Notes: generated by a model not told the origin, from the sequence alone. A stretch of DNA of 64,000 nt from Streptosporangiaceae bacterium NEAU-GS5 (GCA_017592665.1 JAGFNW010000001.1:558001-622000), one strand, 5' to 3'. Positions 9,090 through 19,124 are shown, counted from the first letter of the stretch. Made by a program: numbers and translations.

Positions 9090-12000
9090 ACGATCGATTG
9101 TCGCCCACGATCGGATGCTCCTTGAGCAGCGCCCTGGCCTGCTGGCGTGCCAGGTTCCAGCCGTTCCACGGGTCGGGCTTGCCGAGCTGGTTCGTCGTGA
9201 CCACTTCGGTGAGCACGCAACTGCGGGTCGGCTCGGGCAGCCGGTCGAGCGCCGGTACGGCCTCCGAGCCGAGGTCGCCCAGGTAGAAGCGGTCGAGCCG
9301 GTCGACGCCACGGATCGACAGCTGGGTTTCGGCCACCCGCAGGTCCGGGTTCCAGACGGCGAAGGCCAGCAGCCCGGCGCCCGTCAGCAGCACCAGCGTG
9401 CGCGGCAGCCACTTGGCGTCGCGTTGCGTGAGCCGTACCCCTCCGGCCACCACGACCAGCACGAACACCGCGGCGAGCCACCAGATCGTGGCCCCGACGG
9501 AAGCGCGGAGGCGGGTCAGGCCGTACGCGTCGGTGTAGAGCCCGAGCCGGTGCAGCGCCGAGGCGAGGATGATCAGCGTGAACGCGCAGAGCAGGCCGAG
9601 CAGCACGGCCATCAGCCAGCGGTCGACCCGGTTGGCCGGCCGCAGCAGCCCGGCCGCCAGCCCGACCAGCCCGAGGACGAACACGCTCACCGTGACCAGC
9701 TCGAAGAAGCCCGACCTGGCGTATTCGGCATAGGTCAGCCCGGCCGTCTGCAGGACCCGCCTGTTGCCTCCGAACAGGACGGTGATCTGCACGATCACGA
9801 ACGACGCGAACAGCAGGTTCAGGCCGGTCAGCGGGATCATCCACAGCGTGCGGCCGAACCGTATCCCCACGTCGGGCCCTGCGGACTCGGTCACCGGCCG
9901 GAGCGTCACCAGCGCCGCGGCCCCGGTCAGCGCGCCGAAGACGGCGAACACGAAGATCCGGAACGGCAGCGTGGCGGCCCAGTCGGGGGCCTGCAGCAGT
10001 TGCGTCGCAAGCGAGGAGAAGACCGCGTCGGCGGACGAGAACAGCAAACCGAACACGACGACCAGCAGCACCGTGATCGCCACGCTGATGAGGACGGGAA
10101 GCATCCTCCGCTGCCGCATGACCCGCTTGACCTGCGGCGACAGGAACCACGGCAGGGGGAACAGGGCCAATCCCACCGAGAGCCCGCCGCGGACCACACC
10201 GACCCAGCCGCGCCCGCCCGAGACCGCGAGCGACGCCAGCCCGAACGCGGCCAGCACGAGCGGCCCGACCAGCCAGGTCGCGTCGCGGATCAGCGAGATC
10301 CCCACCATCGCGTACGCCAGCAGCCCGAACGCCACCGTCCACGGCGTCACCCGGCCGCGCCGCAGCGCCGCCGGCACGACCACGGCCCCCATCGCGATGG
10401 CCGTTATGACCAGCCCGATCCCATGCCTCGTGTACGGCAGGGCAACGGCGGCGACCAGGCCCGCCGCCCCCACGGCGGGCAGCAGCCAGGCGGGCGCGGG
10501 CGGCACCACGGGCTTGGGGAACAGCGGCGGCGGCACGTAAGCCGCGTTCGGGCGGGAACCCCGGTTCTGCGGCAGGCCCGGTGGGGGCGTGTATCCCGCC
10601 GGGCCCGGGCCGGCCGGGCGGACCTGAGGCGCCGCCGGGGTCGCCAGGGCCTCCAAGGCCGCCAGGGCCGGGGCCGCCGCGGGCGCTTCCACCTGGGCGC
10701 CGGGAGGGATGGTGGTCTGCGCGCGCAGGTCGGCGACGGGCGCGGACGGGACGAGGTCGGGCGGGCGCGTCCCCGGCGGACTCGCCCCGGGCGGGATCGC
10801 CCCGGGCGGGCGCGTCCCCGGCGGGCTCGCCGCGGGCGGAATCACCCCGGGCGGGATCGTCCCGGGCGGGATCGTGGCCGCCACCCGCGGATCCACGGGC
10901 TGCGAGGCCGCCGCCGCGGCGGCTTGGACGGGTTCCGGCACCTGCTCCACGGCAACCTCCCTGACGGGTTCCGACATCGATTCCCCGGCGACCGGCCTCA
11001 TGGGCCCTGAGGCCAGGGCCATGGTGGGGCGGGCGACGCGCGATCCACTTCCTGCTCCGATGACGGCCCCTGTCACGGCACCGAAGATGGACATCAGCAA
11101 GATCGCGACCACGCCGAGCCCCGGCTCCACGTAGAGGGAGACGAAGAACGCCAACACGATGCCGAGCCCGAACCCGACGGCCATCCCGACGCCCGCCCCG
11201 AGGCCCGCGCGGGCCCTGGCGACGGCGTGATGCTCCGGGAAGTACGAGCGAGCCCGGTCCAACCCCTCGGCACCGCGATCCGGCCCCCCGGCCGTACCCC
11301 GATCCGGTGCTCCGGCAGGACCGCGATCCGGTGCCCCGGCCGTACCCCGATCCGGTGCTCCGGCAGAACCGCGATCCGGTGCCCCGGCCGTACCCCGATC
11401 CGGTGCCCCGGCAGGAGCGCGATCCGGCTCCCCGGCAGGACTTCGGTCGGGCTCTGTCTCGGCTGGGCCTCGATCCGGCCCCTCGGCAGAACTCTGGTCC
11501 GGCTCCCCGGCCGCCGCCAGACCAGTCTCCTCAGTGGCCCGCGGTGGCGGCGGATCGGCGGCGGGCTCCCCCTCGCCCGGCGCCGGATCAGGGATCCCGG
11601 CCGGCTCCGGCGGCTGATCCGCGGGTTCGACAGATAGCGGCACATCGGTCACGAGGACCCTCCTCGGCAGGCCGACCACCATCCGGCAGCCGGCTCCAGC
11701 AACGGGCTCTCCGACGGCGATCGATCCACCGTGCAATTCGACGATCTCTTTGGCGATGGCCAGGCCGAGGCCGGTGCCCCCGGCGTCGGCCGCGCGGGCG
11801 CCGTCCAGGCGCGAAAAGCGCTCGAACACCCGCGAACGGTCCTCTATCTGGATGCCGAGGCCTTCATCCGTGACCGTGATGGTCACGTCCGCCCCCTCGA
11901 CGGCCGCGCCCAGCACCACGGTCCCCCCGGACGGGCTGTGCCTGACCGCGTTGTCCAGCAGGTTCGCCAGGACCTGCGCGAGCAGCGCCGGGTCGGCGTC

Positions 12001-12651
12001 GAGGACGATCCCGGACGGCATGGCGCACCGGACCGTGACGTCGTCGCGCCCCAGCCCGGCCTCCCGTACGGCCTGGCCGCACAGGGAGCCGAGGTCGAGC
12101 GCCTCCGGCTCGATCAGCCGGGCCCCCGAGTCGAGCCGCGACAGGTCCAGCAGCTGGACGACCAGCCGGCCGAGCCGTTCGGTCCTGGTCAGGGCCGTGG
12201 TGATGGTGTCGCGGTCGGGCGGGGTCACCCCGTCGGCCACGTTCTCCAGCACGGCCTGCAGCCCCGCGATGGGCGTGCGCAGCTCGTGGCTGACGTTGGC
12301 GACGAGCTCGCGCCGCTGCCGGTCGACCTCCCCGAGGTCGGCGGCCATGGCGTTGAAGGCCCGGGCCAGCTCTCCCACCTCGTCGCGCGAGGTGGCCGAG
12401 ACCCGCAGGCCGTACCGCCCCTTGGCGATCGTCTGGGCGGCCGCGGCCATCTCGCGCAGCGGCTTGATCATCCCCCGGGCCAGCAGCTGGACCATGATCA
12501 GCGCGAACACGACCGCGATGGCGATCCGGATATATCGTGACCAGCCCGAGTTGAGGCCGACCTCGTTGACCACGAACGCGGTCACCACCGCGAGCACGAT
12601 CACGATCCCCAGCTTGACCTTGATCCGGCCCAGGAAGTCGAGCGGTCTCAT
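9076..12651 (-). CDS. sensor histidine kinase fused to DUF4153/DUF4173-like membrane domain
   Basis: 1191 residues. Residues 1-60 hold two membrane helices with a very short external loop, then HAMP, HisKA with VSHELRTPIAG (His122) and HATPase with LLDNAVRHSP and GGTGLGLAI. A long disordered linker follows with 8-residue GAPDRGTA repeats and later PPGxIPPG repeats, a membrane pair (VGFGLGIVLAFFVSLYV), and finally about ten membrane helices ending in AYGLTRLRASVGATIWW, the signature of DUF4153/4173 proteins. In other actinobacteria kinase and DUF4153-type protein are commonly separate, so this is a fusion, or an in-frame join. The response regulator is 73 bp upstream. The short external loop suggests membrane sensing. 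Signal unknown. Confidence 0.8.
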   Translation of the reverse strand: MRPLDFLGRIKVKLGIVIVLAVVTAFVVNEVGLNSGWSRYIRIAIAVVFALIMVQLLARGMIKPLREMAAAAQTIAKGRYGLRVSATSRDEVGELARAFNAMAADLGEVDRQRRELVANVSHELRTPIAGLQAVLENVADGVTPPDRDTITTALTRTERLGRLVVQLLDLSRLDSGARLIEPEALDLGSLCGQAVREAGLGRDDVTVRCAMPSGIVLDADPALLAQVLANLLDNAVRHSPSGGTVVLGAAVEGADVTITVTDEGLGIQIEDRSRVFERFSRLDGARAADAGGTGLGLAIAKEIVELHGGSIAVGEPVAGAGCRMVVGLPRRVLVTDVPLSVEPADQPPEPAGIPDPAPGEGEPAADPPPPRATEETGLAAAGEPDQSSAEGPDRGPAETEPDRSPAGEPDRAPAGAPDRGTAGAPDRGSAGAPDRGTAGAPDRGPAGAPDRGTAGGPDRGAEGLDRARSYFPEHHAVARARAGLGAGVGMAVGFGLGIVLAFFVSLYVEPGLGVVAILLMSIFGAVTGAVIGAGSGSRVARPTMALASGPMRPVAGESMSEPVREVAVEQVPEPVQAAAAAASQPVDPRVAATIPPGTIPPGVIPPAASPPGTRPPGAIPPGASPPGTRPPDLVPSAPVADLRAQTTIPPGAQVEAPAAAPALAALEALATPAAPQVRPAGPGPAGYTPPPGLPQNRGSRPNAAYVPPPLFPKPVVPPAPAWLLPAVGAAGLVAAVALPYTRHGIGLVITAIAMGAVVVPAALRRGRVTPWTVAFGLLAYAMVGISLIRDATWLVGPLVLAAFGLASLAVSGGRGWVGVVRGGLSVGLALFPLPWFLSPQVKRVMRQRRMLPVLISVAITVLLVVVFGLLFSSADAVFSSLATQLLQAPDWAATLPFRIFVFAVFGALTGAAALVTLRPVTESAGPDVGIRFGRTLWMIPLTGLNLLFASFVIVQITVLFGGNRRVLQTAGLTYAEYARSGFFELVTVSVFVLGLVGLAAGLLRPANRVDRWLMAVLLGLLCAFTLIILASALHRLGLYTDAYGLTRLRASVGATIWWLAAVFVLVVVAGGVRLTQRDAKWLPRTLVLLTGAGLLAFAVWNPDLRVAETQLSIRGVDRLDRFYLGDLGSEAVPALDRLPEPTRSCVLTEVVTTNQLGKPDPWNGWNLARQQARALLKEHPIVGDNRSCGNL
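10758..10875 (-). repeat. in-frame PPG-rich repeat within kinase-DUF4153 linker
   Basis: Degenerate 15-18 bp units encode PPGTIPPGVIPPAASPPG-type sequence, a proline/glycine linker between the kinase part and the multi-helix membrane part. Confidence 0.7.
11276..11430 (-). repeat. 24-bp in-frame tandem repeat encoding GAPDRGTA
   Basis: At least five near-identical 24-bp units give GAPDRG(T/S/P)A repeats after the HATPase domain, with degenerate flanking copies (EPDRSPAG). Likely a flexible, recombination-prone linker. Confidence 0.8.
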
Positions 12652-12724
12652 GTCACGTCCTCGCCTGCGGCTCGGACAAGCCTGAGACGGCCACAGTGCT
12701 CATTGATTCGCTCGCTACGCTCGC

Positions 12725-13414
12725 TCATGCCTTGACCAGCGCATATCCGACGCCGTGGACCGTGCGGACCACTTCGGGGCCGAGCTTGCGGCGCAGCGCC
12801 CGGACGTGGCTGTCGACCGTGCGCGTGGCCGCCGCCTCGGAGAAGCCCCAGATGTCCGACAGCAGCCGCTCCCGCTCGAAGACCTGGCCGGGCCGCTCGG
12901 CGAGCCGCCGCAGCAGGTCGAACTCGGTGCGGGTGAGCTGGGCCTCGACGCCGCGGACGAACACCCGCCGCTCGGCCGTGTCGATCTCCACGTGGCCGAC
13001 CCTGATCACCGCGTCCTCGTGGGCCAGTTGCACGGCCCGCTCGACCCGGCGCAGCAGGGCGTGGATGCGGGCGACCAGCTCACGCATGCTGAACGGCTTG
13101 GTGATGTAGTCGTCGGCGCCCACGCCCAGCCCGACCAGCACGTCGGTCTCCTCACTGAGCGCGGTGAGCATCAGCACCGGCACCGGGCGCGCGGCCTGCA
13201 TCCGGCGGCAGACCTCCAGGCCGTCCAGCCCGGGCAGCAGCCGGTCGAGCACCACGAGGTCGGGCTCCGACTTGGCGTACGCGGCCAGCGCCGCCTCGCC
13301 GTCGGTCGCCACCCGCACGTCGAACCCCTCGGCCACCAGCCGATCCTGTACGGCTCGCGCGATCGTCTCGTCGTCTTCCACCACGAGGACGCGGCGCTGC
13401 TGCGGTGATGCCAT
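12725..13414 (-). CDS. OmpR/PhoB-family response regulator
   Basis: 229 residues from ATG 13414 (MASPQQRRVLVVEDD). Receiver domain with acidic pair after VVE, phospho-acceptor Asp57 in VVLDRLLPG, and KPF switch lysine. The C-terminal winged helix (VDSHVRALRRKLG, TVHGVGYAL) is complete. It precedes the fused histidine kinase on the same strand, so the two form a two-component pair. The 79-bp gap to the divergent N-acetyltransferase gene must hold its promoter. Confidence 0.93.
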   Translation of the reverse strand: MASPQQRRVLVVEDDETIARAVQDRLVAEGFDVRVATDGEAALAAYAKSEPDLVVLDRLLPGLDGLEVCRRMQAARPVPVLMLTALSEETDVLVGLGVGADDYITKPFSMRELVARIHALLRRVERAVQLAHEDAVIRVGHVEIDTAERRVFVRGVEAQLTRTEFDLLRRLAERPGQVFERERLLSDIWGFSEAAATRTVDSHVRALRRKLGPEVVRTVHGVGYALVKA

Positions 13415-13493
13415 GGCCGCAGCGTAGAACGTCCCCGTGCAGAAGAAGGATCCCGATATGTGAAGAACCTGTGCAGCCCAATACGGTGGAGCT

Positions 13494-14342
13494 GTGGATG
13501 TTGACGGATATCTCCGGCGAATGGGATTGAACGCCCGGCCGCCGGTCGACCTCGGAGGCCTCTTCACACTCCAGCGGGCGCACGTGGAGCGGGTGCCGTA
13601 CGAGAACCTGGACATATGGCGGGGTCGGCGGGTCACGATCGACCCGGCGGAGTCGGCGGCGCGGATCACGCGGGGGCGCGGCGGCTACTGCTACCACCTC
13701 AACGGCGGATTGTCGCTGCTGCTCAAGGAGCTCGGGTTCGCCGTGACCCGGCACTTCGGCGGTGTGCAGCCGAGCCACGGGATCGCGCCGGGGGCGAGCG
13801 GGAACCACCTGGTCCTGACCGTCGCCGGGCTGCCCTCCGAGCACAACCCCGGCGGCGAATGGCTCGTCGACGCGGGCCTCGGCGACGGCCTCCATGACCC
13901 GCTGCCGCTGGTCGAAGGCGTCTACGAGCAGGGGCCGTTCCGCTACGGCATGCGGCCGTCCACGGCCGAGCCGGGCGGCTGGCGATTCGACCACGACCCG
14001 CGCGGCAGTTTCCTCGGCATGGACTACCGGCCCGTGGCCACGGAGATGTCCGCCTTTCAGGCCAAGCACGAGTATCTGTCCACATCTCCGGAGTCCGGCT
14101 TCGTGAAGCTGGCGACCGTGCAGCGGCGCGACGCGGGCGGCGTCGACAGCATGCGCGGACTGGTGCTTCAACGCACGACCAGGACCATTTCGATGACCAC
14201 GCTCGACCGGCCGGCCGACTACTTCAGCGCGCTCGCCGACGTCTACGGCCTCACGCTCGACGACCTGACCCACGACGAGCGGACCAGCCTCTGGAACCGC
14301 CTCTACGCGGCCCACGAAGAATGGCTCTCAGCGGCCACGTAG
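13494..14342 (+). CDS. arylamine N-acetyltransferase
   Basis: 282 residues from a GTG with GGTGGAG upstream. The NAT catalytic triad is readable: Cys66 in RGGYCYHLN, His105 in GNHLVL, Asp126 in WLVDAGLGDG. These enzymes transfer acetyl from acetyl-CoA to arylamines or hydrazines; actinobacterial NATs also act in xenobiotic metabolism and in amide formation in natural products. The gene runs convergent to, and overlaps by 15 bp at the stop codons, a histone-deacetylase-like amidohydrolase gene. Confidence 0.93.
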   Translation: MDVDGYLRRMGLNARPPVDLGGLFTLQRAHVERVPYENLDIWRGRRVTIDPAESAARITRGRGGYCYHLNGGLSLLLKELGFAVTRHFGGVQPSHGIAPGASGNHLVLTVAGLPSEHNPGGEWLVDAGLGDGLHDPLPLVEGVYEQGPFRYGMRPSTAEPGGWRFDHDPRGSFLGMDYRPVATEMSAFQAKHEYLSTSPESGFVKLATVQRRDAGGVDSMRGLVLQRTTRTISMTTLDRPADYFSALADVYGLTLDDLTHDERTSLWNRLYAAHEEWLSAAT

Positions 14343-15377
14343 CCCGAGCAGGGTCTCCCGGACGAGCGGGCCCAGAGTCGGGAGGTGATAGCCGCCTTCC
14401 TGTACGGCGACCACGGGGAGACCGAGGGCGGCGATCAGGGCGCCGGTCGCCCGGTAGCCGGCCATGGTGACCTGCAGCGGGCTCTCCGGGTCGGTGGCCG
14501 CCGCGTCCACGCCCAGCGAGACGACCACGGCGTCCGCGCCGAAGGCGGACACGGCCTCGCACACCTGGGTGACCCCGGCGAGCCAGGCGTCGTCCGCTGA
14601 ACCGGGAGCGAGCGGGACGTTCAGGGTCGCGCCCAGCCGCTGCTCGTCGGCGAACCCGACGTAGTGCGGAAACCATCCCGCTCCCGGATCGACGTGGACA
14701 GACCCATAGAAGACGTCCGCCCGGTCCCAGAAGATCGCCTGGGTGCCGTTGCCGTGGTGGGCGTCGACGTCGATGACCGCGACCTTGCCGCAGCCGTGGT
14801 CGCGCAGCGCCTGGGCGGCCACAGCGGCGTTGTTCAGGTAGCACGAGCCCCCGTAGCCCGCCCGGGTGGCGTGGTGGCCCGGCGGGCGGCACAGGGCGTA
14901 CGCCAGGCGCTCCCCCGACGCGACGGAGCCGGCCGCGGTCAGCGCGGCGTCCACGGAGGCCCGGGCGGCCGGCCACGTGCCGGGCCCGACCAGCGTCATC
15001 GTGTCGTAGGCGTACAGCCCTGCCCGCCCGTGCACGGCCGCCGGGCGGTGCGCGGGCAGGCCGCCGAGCATGGCCTCGGTCGGGAAGACGTACGGCACGA
15101 CCCGGTCCTGTCCGTAGTCGTCGGGGAATCCGGCGGCCGCCCATTCCTCCCAGACCGTCCGCAGGTGGGCGATCAGCCCCGGGTCGTGCACAGTGCGCAG
15201 CACCCGGTCGTCGTACGGCATGGCCTCGATCAGCCGCACCTCAGACGTGGCGCCGAGCAGGGCTTCGCGAATGGCCGGCACCCGCTCGGCCACCTCCGTG
15301 CCGGGGGTGCGCACGCCCACCCAGATCTCCGCCTCCGGCACGTGGCGCAGCGTGTCGGACGACCAGACAACGATCAT
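14328..15377 (-). CDS. histone deacetylase / acetylpolyamine amidohydrolase family protein
   Basis: 349 residues from ATG 15377, which overlaps the TGA of the upstream ABC gene (ATGA). Class II/HDAC-like signatures: RPPGHHA, DVDAHHGNGTQ (Asp and His of the zinc site and charge relay), LGVDAAATDP with the third metal Asp, and EGGYH containing the transition-state Tyr. Bacterial members deacetylate acetylpolyamines, acetoin-pathway proteins or small N-acetyl compounds. As the terminal gene of a peptide ABC operon it probably acts on an imported acetylated amine or peptide; this is inference. Confidence 0.85.
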   Translation of the reverse strand: MIVVWSSDTLRHVPEAEIWVGVRTPGTEVAERVPAIREALLGATSEVRLIEAMPYDDRVLRTVHDPGLIAHLRTVWEEWAAAGFPDDYGQDRVVPYVFPTEAMLGGLPAHRPAAVHGRAGLYAYDTMTLVGPGTWPAARASVDAALTAAGSVASGERLAYALCRPPGHHATRAGYGGSCYLNNAAVAAQALRDHGCGKVAVIDVDAHHGNGTQAIFWDRADVFYGSVHVDPGAGWFPHYVGFADEQRLGATLNVPLAPGSADDAWLAGVTQVCEAVSAFGADAVVVSLGVDAAATDPESPLQVTMAGYRATGALIAALGLPVVAVQEGGYHLPTLGPLVRETLLGLRGR

Positions 15378-16318
15378 GGCGTCAGCGCGTGGCAGGCGGC
15401 GTGATGGCCGAGCTCGGCAGGCAGCACGGGAAGCGGCTCGGTCTCGCAGCGGGCCGCGACCTCGGCCGGCAACCCGGAGGCGTACAGGGGACATCGAGGG
15501 CGGAAGCGGCACCCGGCCGGGATCCTGGACGGGTCAGGCGTCTCGCCACGAAGCACGACCGGCGCCATCCGCGACACCTCGGGCACCACCGACAGCAGCG
15601 CCTTCGTGTAGGGGTGGCGCGGATTCAGCAGCACGTCGGCGGTCGCGCCCGACTCGACGATCCGGCCCAGATACATCACGGCCACCCGGTCGGCGATGTT
15701 CCACGCGAGGCCCAGGTCGTGGGTGACCACCAGGACCGAAAGGCCCAGCTGGTCGCGGAGCCGGAGCAGCAGCGCCAGGATCTCGCCGCGCACCGACGCG
15801 TCGAGCGACGACACGGGCTCATCGGCCACCAGCACGGACGGCTCCAGGACCAGCGCGCCCGCGATGACCACCCGCTGCCGCTGCCCGCCCGACAACTCGT
15901 GCGGATAGCGCAGGAAGAACCGCTCGGGAGGCCGCATCCCGGCCTTGGCCAGCGCGTCGGCGACCCGCTCCTCCTCCCGGTCGTGGATGCCGTGGATCCG
16001 CAGGCCTTCGGCGACCGCCTCGTAGACCGTGTGGCGCGGGTTGAGCGAGCCGGTCGGATCCTGCAGCACGAGCTGGACCCGGCGCCGGAAGCCGCGCATC
16101 TCCCGCCGGGCGTACCCCAGCGGGCGCGACAGGTGTTCGACCGACCCGGCCGTGGGCTTGACCAGGCCGAGCAGGGCGCGAGCCAGCGTCGTCTTGCCGC
16201 AGCCGGACTCGCCGACCAGCGCCACGATCTCGCCCGAGCCGATCTCCAGCTCGACCCCGTCGACCGCCCTCGCCCGGCCGAACCTGACCTCGAGCCGCCG
16301 CGCCGCCAGCGCCGTCAT
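15374..16318 (-). CDS. oligopeptide/dipeptide ABC transporter ATP-binding protein (DppF/OppF type)
   Basis: 314 residues from ATG 16318, overlapping the previous stop by ATGA. Walker [11 protein letters not shown], signature [15 protein letters not shown], Walker B VLVADEPVSSLD, H-loop VVTHDLGL. The C-terminal extension (YTKALLSVVP, GCRFRPRCPLY) is the oligopeptide-type domain. Fifth gene of the ABC operon. Confidence 0.93.
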   Translation of the reverse strand: MTALAARRLEVRFGRARAVDGVELEIGSGEIVALVGESGCGKTTLARALLGLVKPTAGSVEHLSRPLGYARREMRGFRRRVQLVLQDPTGSLNPRHTVYEAVAEGLRIHGIHDREEERVADALAKAGMRPPERFFLRYPHELSGGQRQRVVIAGALVLEPSVLVADEPVSSLDASVRGEILALLLRLRDQLGLSVLVVTHDLGLAWNIADRVAVMYLGRIVESGATADVLLNPRHPYTKALLSVVPEVSRMAPVVLRGETPDPSRIPAGCRFRPRCPLYASGLPAEVAARCETEPLPVLPAELGHHAACHALTP

Positions 16319-17292
16319 GACGCCCCCCTCAAGTCCAGGTCTTCCTCGCAGGCGCGCAGGCAGGCCGACGACCGGCCCTCGCCAAGATCGGCCAGGCTCA
16401 CCTCGGTCTCGGCGCAGCGGTCCAGGGCGACCGGGCAGCGCGGGTGGAAAGCGCACCCACTCGGCAGATCGCTCGGATACGGCGGATCGCCGGGCAACCC
16501 CCGCGGCGCATAGCGGAACAGCTCATCGCCGACGCGCGGGAAGGCCCCGGCGAGGGCCGCGCTGTAGGGGTGCCGCGAGTCGTCGAAGATGTCCTTGGCC
16601 GGCCCCTCCTCGACGATCTGCCCGGCGTACATCACGGCCACCCGATCACACACCGCCCCCAGCACCGACAGGTCATGCGAAATCATGATCAGGGCGAGGC
16701 CGAGCTCGCGGACCAGGCCGGACAGCAGGTCGAGGACCTGCGCCTGGACCATCACGTCGAGCGCGGTGGTCGGCTCGTCCGCGATGACCAGCCGCGGCCG
16801 GCAGGCCAGCGCGAGCGCGATCATCACACGCTGCCGCTGGCCGCCCGACAGCTGGTGCGGATAGTCCTTGGCCCGCCGGGCCGGCAGGCCCACCTGCTCC
16901 AGCAACTCGCCCACGCGCCGCTCGGCGGCCTGCCGCGACACCTTCTCGTGCAGCAGGATCGGCTCGGCGATCTGCTTGCCGATCGTCTGGACCGCGTTCA
17001 GCGAGTGCAGCGCGCCCTGGAAGACGATCGACGCCTCGGCCCAGCGCATGGCGCGCAGCCGCCCGAAGGACATGCCGTAGACGTCCTCGCCGTCCAGCAG
17101 CACCTGGCCGCCTACCTTGGCCGACTTCGGCAGCAGCCGGAGCACGGCGCTGGTGATCGTGGACTTGCCGCAGCCGGACTCCCCCGCGATCCCCAGCACC
17201 TCGCCGGGCGCCACCGACAGATCCACCCCGCGCACCGCGGGCACATTCCCCGCGTATGTGACACTCAGGCCTTTCAGCTCGAGAAGGCTCAT
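16315..17292 (-). CDS. oligopeptide/dipeptide ABC transporter ATP-binding protein (DppD/OppD type)
   Basis: 325 residues from ATG 17292 ([10 protein letters not shown]), again with an ATGA overlap with the upstream permease. Walker [11 protein letters not shown], signature [15 protein letters not shown], Walker [13 protein letters not shown]-loop MISHDLSV. C-terminal oligopeptide-type domain with [12 protein letters not shown] and [15 protein letters not shown]. Pairs with the DppF-like subunit to power the two permeases. Confidence 0.93.
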   Translation of the reverse strand: MSLLELKGLSVTYAGNVPAVRGVDLSVAPGEVLGIAGESGCGKSTITSAVLRLLPKSAKVGGQVLLDGEDVYGMSFGRLRAMRWAEASIVFQGALHSLNAVQTIGKQIAEPILLHEKVSRQAAERRVGELLEQVGLPARRAKDYPHQLSGGQRQRVMIALALACRPRLVIADEPTTALDVMVQAQVLDLLSGLVRELGLALIMISHDLSVLGAVCDRVAVMYAGQIVEEGPAKDIFDDSRHPYSAALAGAFPRVGDELFRYAPRGLPGDPPYPSDLPSGCAFHPRCPVALDRCAETEVSLADLGEGRSSACLRACEEDLDLRGAS

Positions 17293-18176
17293 GCCGCACC
17301 CTCCTTCAGCCGCGGGTTGAGGGTCGCCTCGAGCGCCCGGCCCACCATCGTGAAGGCCAGCACGACCAGCACGACGCAGATGCCGGGCGGCATGACGTAC
17401 CACCACTCGCCGTTCGACATGGCGCCCGCCCCGAAGGCGTTCTCCAGGATGTATCCCCACGACGGCCGGGTCGGATCGCCGAGCCCCAGGAACGACAGCG
17501 TGGTCTCCGAGAGGATCGCGATCGACACGGTCAGCACGAGGTTGGCGAGAACCAGCGGCATCACGTTCGGCAGCACGTGCCGGGTCATCTGGTGCCAGTC
17601 GCTCGCGCCGAGCGCCCGCGCCCTTTCCATGTACGGCCTGGCCCGCACGCTCAGCGTCTGCGCGCAGATCAGCCGGGCCGTGCCCGGCCACGAGGTGATC
17701 CCGATTACCAGGATGATGTTGAACAGGGATCGCTCGAGCACGGTGGCGAGGACGATGGCCAGCGGCAGGAAGGGGATCACCAGGAACCAGTCGGTGACGC
17801 CCATCAGCATCGACCGCACCCAGCCGCCGTAGAAGCCGGCGGCGATGCCCACGACCGTGCCGAGCGCGATGGCGATCAGGGTGGCCGTGACGCCGACGAG
17901 CAGCGAGATCCGGGTGCCGTAGATGAGCAGGGTGAGGATGGACCGGCCGTTCTCGTCCGTGCCGAGCGGATAGCTCCAGGAGGGTCCCATGTGACCGGCC
18001 GCGGTGGACTTGGTCACGTCCAGCCCGATCGGATCGGCCAGGATCGGGGCGAGGAGCGCGACCAGCACGAACACCCCGAGGATGGTCATCCCGGCCACAG
18101 CTGTGCGGTGTCCGCGCAGATCACGCCAGAAGCGGACGAGCGCGGTCCGGCGCCGTGCCCTGGTGATGCGGTTCAT
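17289..18176 (-). CDS. ABC transporter permease (DppC/OppC type)
   Basis: 295 residues from ATG 18176 (MNRITRARRR), ATGA overlap with DppB. N-terminal OppC-like membrane segment, LGTDENGRSILTLLIYGTR, and the EAA loop RARALGASDWHQMTRHVLPN that docks to the ATPases. About six membrane helices. Typical length. Confidence 0.93.
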   Translation of the reverse strand: MNRITRARRRTALVRFWRDLRGHRTAVAGMTILGVFVLVALLAPILADPIGLDVTKSTAAGHMGPSWSYPLGTDENGRSILTLLIYGTRISLLVGVTATLIAIALGTVVGIAAGFYGGWVRSMLMGVTDWFLVIPFLPLAIVLATVLERSLFNIILVIGITSWPGTARLICAQTLSVRARPYMERARALGASDWHQMTRHVLPNVMPLVLANLVLTVSIAILSETTLSFLGLGDPTRPSWGYILENAFGAGAMSNGEWWYVMPPGICVVLVVLAFTMVGRALEATLNPRLKEGAA

Positions 18177-19120
18177 GCGGCGCTCACTCTCGGGTCGATC
18201 ACGGCGTACAGCAGGTCCGCGATGAGCGTGAACACGATGACCCCGATGGAGAACAGCAGGAACACGGCCTGAAGGAGCGGCACGTCCGGGCCTCGCAGGG
18301 CGTCGTAGGACAGCAGCCCGAGGCCCGGCCACGAGTAGACGGCCTCCACGGTGATCGCGCCGCCGATGACGAAGCCGAAGTTCAGGAAGATCAGCGTCAT
18401 GGTGGGCAGCAGCGCGTTCGGCACGGCGTGCCGCCGCCGGACCAGGTCCTCACGCAGGCCCTTGGCCCTGGCCAGGGTCAGATAGTCCTGGCGCAGCTCG
18501 TCGACCAGCGAGGCCCGCATGATCGAGGTGTATTCGGCCAGGTAGACGACCGACAGCGAGATCACCGGCAGGATCATGTGCTTGGCCACGTCGAGCACGC
18601 CGCCCTCGCCCGGGTTGGACATCCCGCCGCTGGGCAGGAACGGCACCGCGATGATCAGCATCATGCCGACCCAGAACTCCGGTGCGGCGTACAGCGTGTT
18701 GGTGATGCCGGTCGTGACCGAGTCGAAGGCGCTGCCGCGCCGCCACCCGGCCCGGATCCCCAGCCAGACGCCGAGCACCGACGCGATCAGCACGGCCGTG
18801 CCGACCAGCAGGATCGTGGGCCAGACCCGCTCGCCGATCATGTCCCACACGGGCCGGTTGAACCGGGTCGAGTTGATGGTGCTGGCGAACGGGTTGCGGA
18901 GATAGGTGAGGAACTGCTCGGGAAGCGGCCGGTTGAGCTGGGCGCGCAGTTTGACCAGCTGCTCGGCCGGCATGTTGCGGCCCTTGGTGTACAGCGAGAT
19001 CGGGTCGCCCGGCAGCATCCGGAACAGGAAGAAGTTGAACACCAGGACGAACAGCACGGTCCCGAGCGACCACGTCACCTTGCGGACGACGTAGCCGCTC
19101 GTTCCCTTGAGCACCGCCAC
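18173..19120 (-). CDS. ABC transporter permease (DppB/OppB type)
   Basis: 315 residues from GTG 19120, four bases after the binding-protein stop codon. Signatures: FFLFRMLPGDP, EYTSIMRASLVDELRQDYLTLARAKG (EAA loop), and the C-terminal PGLGLLSYDA...DLLYAVIDPRV. An upstream extension of the frame overlaps the binding protein and is rejected as the start. Confidence 0.92.
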   Translation of the reverse strand: MAVLKGTSGYVVRKVTWSLGTVLFVLVFNFFLFRMLPGDPISLYTKGRNMPAEQLVKLRAQLNRPLPEQFLTYLRNPFASTINSTRFNRPVWDMIGERVWPTILLVGTAVLIASVLGVWLGIRAGWRRGSAFDSVTTGITNTLYAAPEFWVGMMLIIAVPFLPSGGMSNPGEGGVLDVAKHMILPVISLSVVYLAEYTSIMRASLVDELRQDYLTLARAKGLREDLVRRRHAVPNALLPTMTLIFLNFGFVIGGAITVEAVYSWPGLGLLSYDALRGPDVPLLQAVFLLFSIGVIVFTLIADLLYAVIDPRVSAA

Positions 19121-19124
19121 GGGC

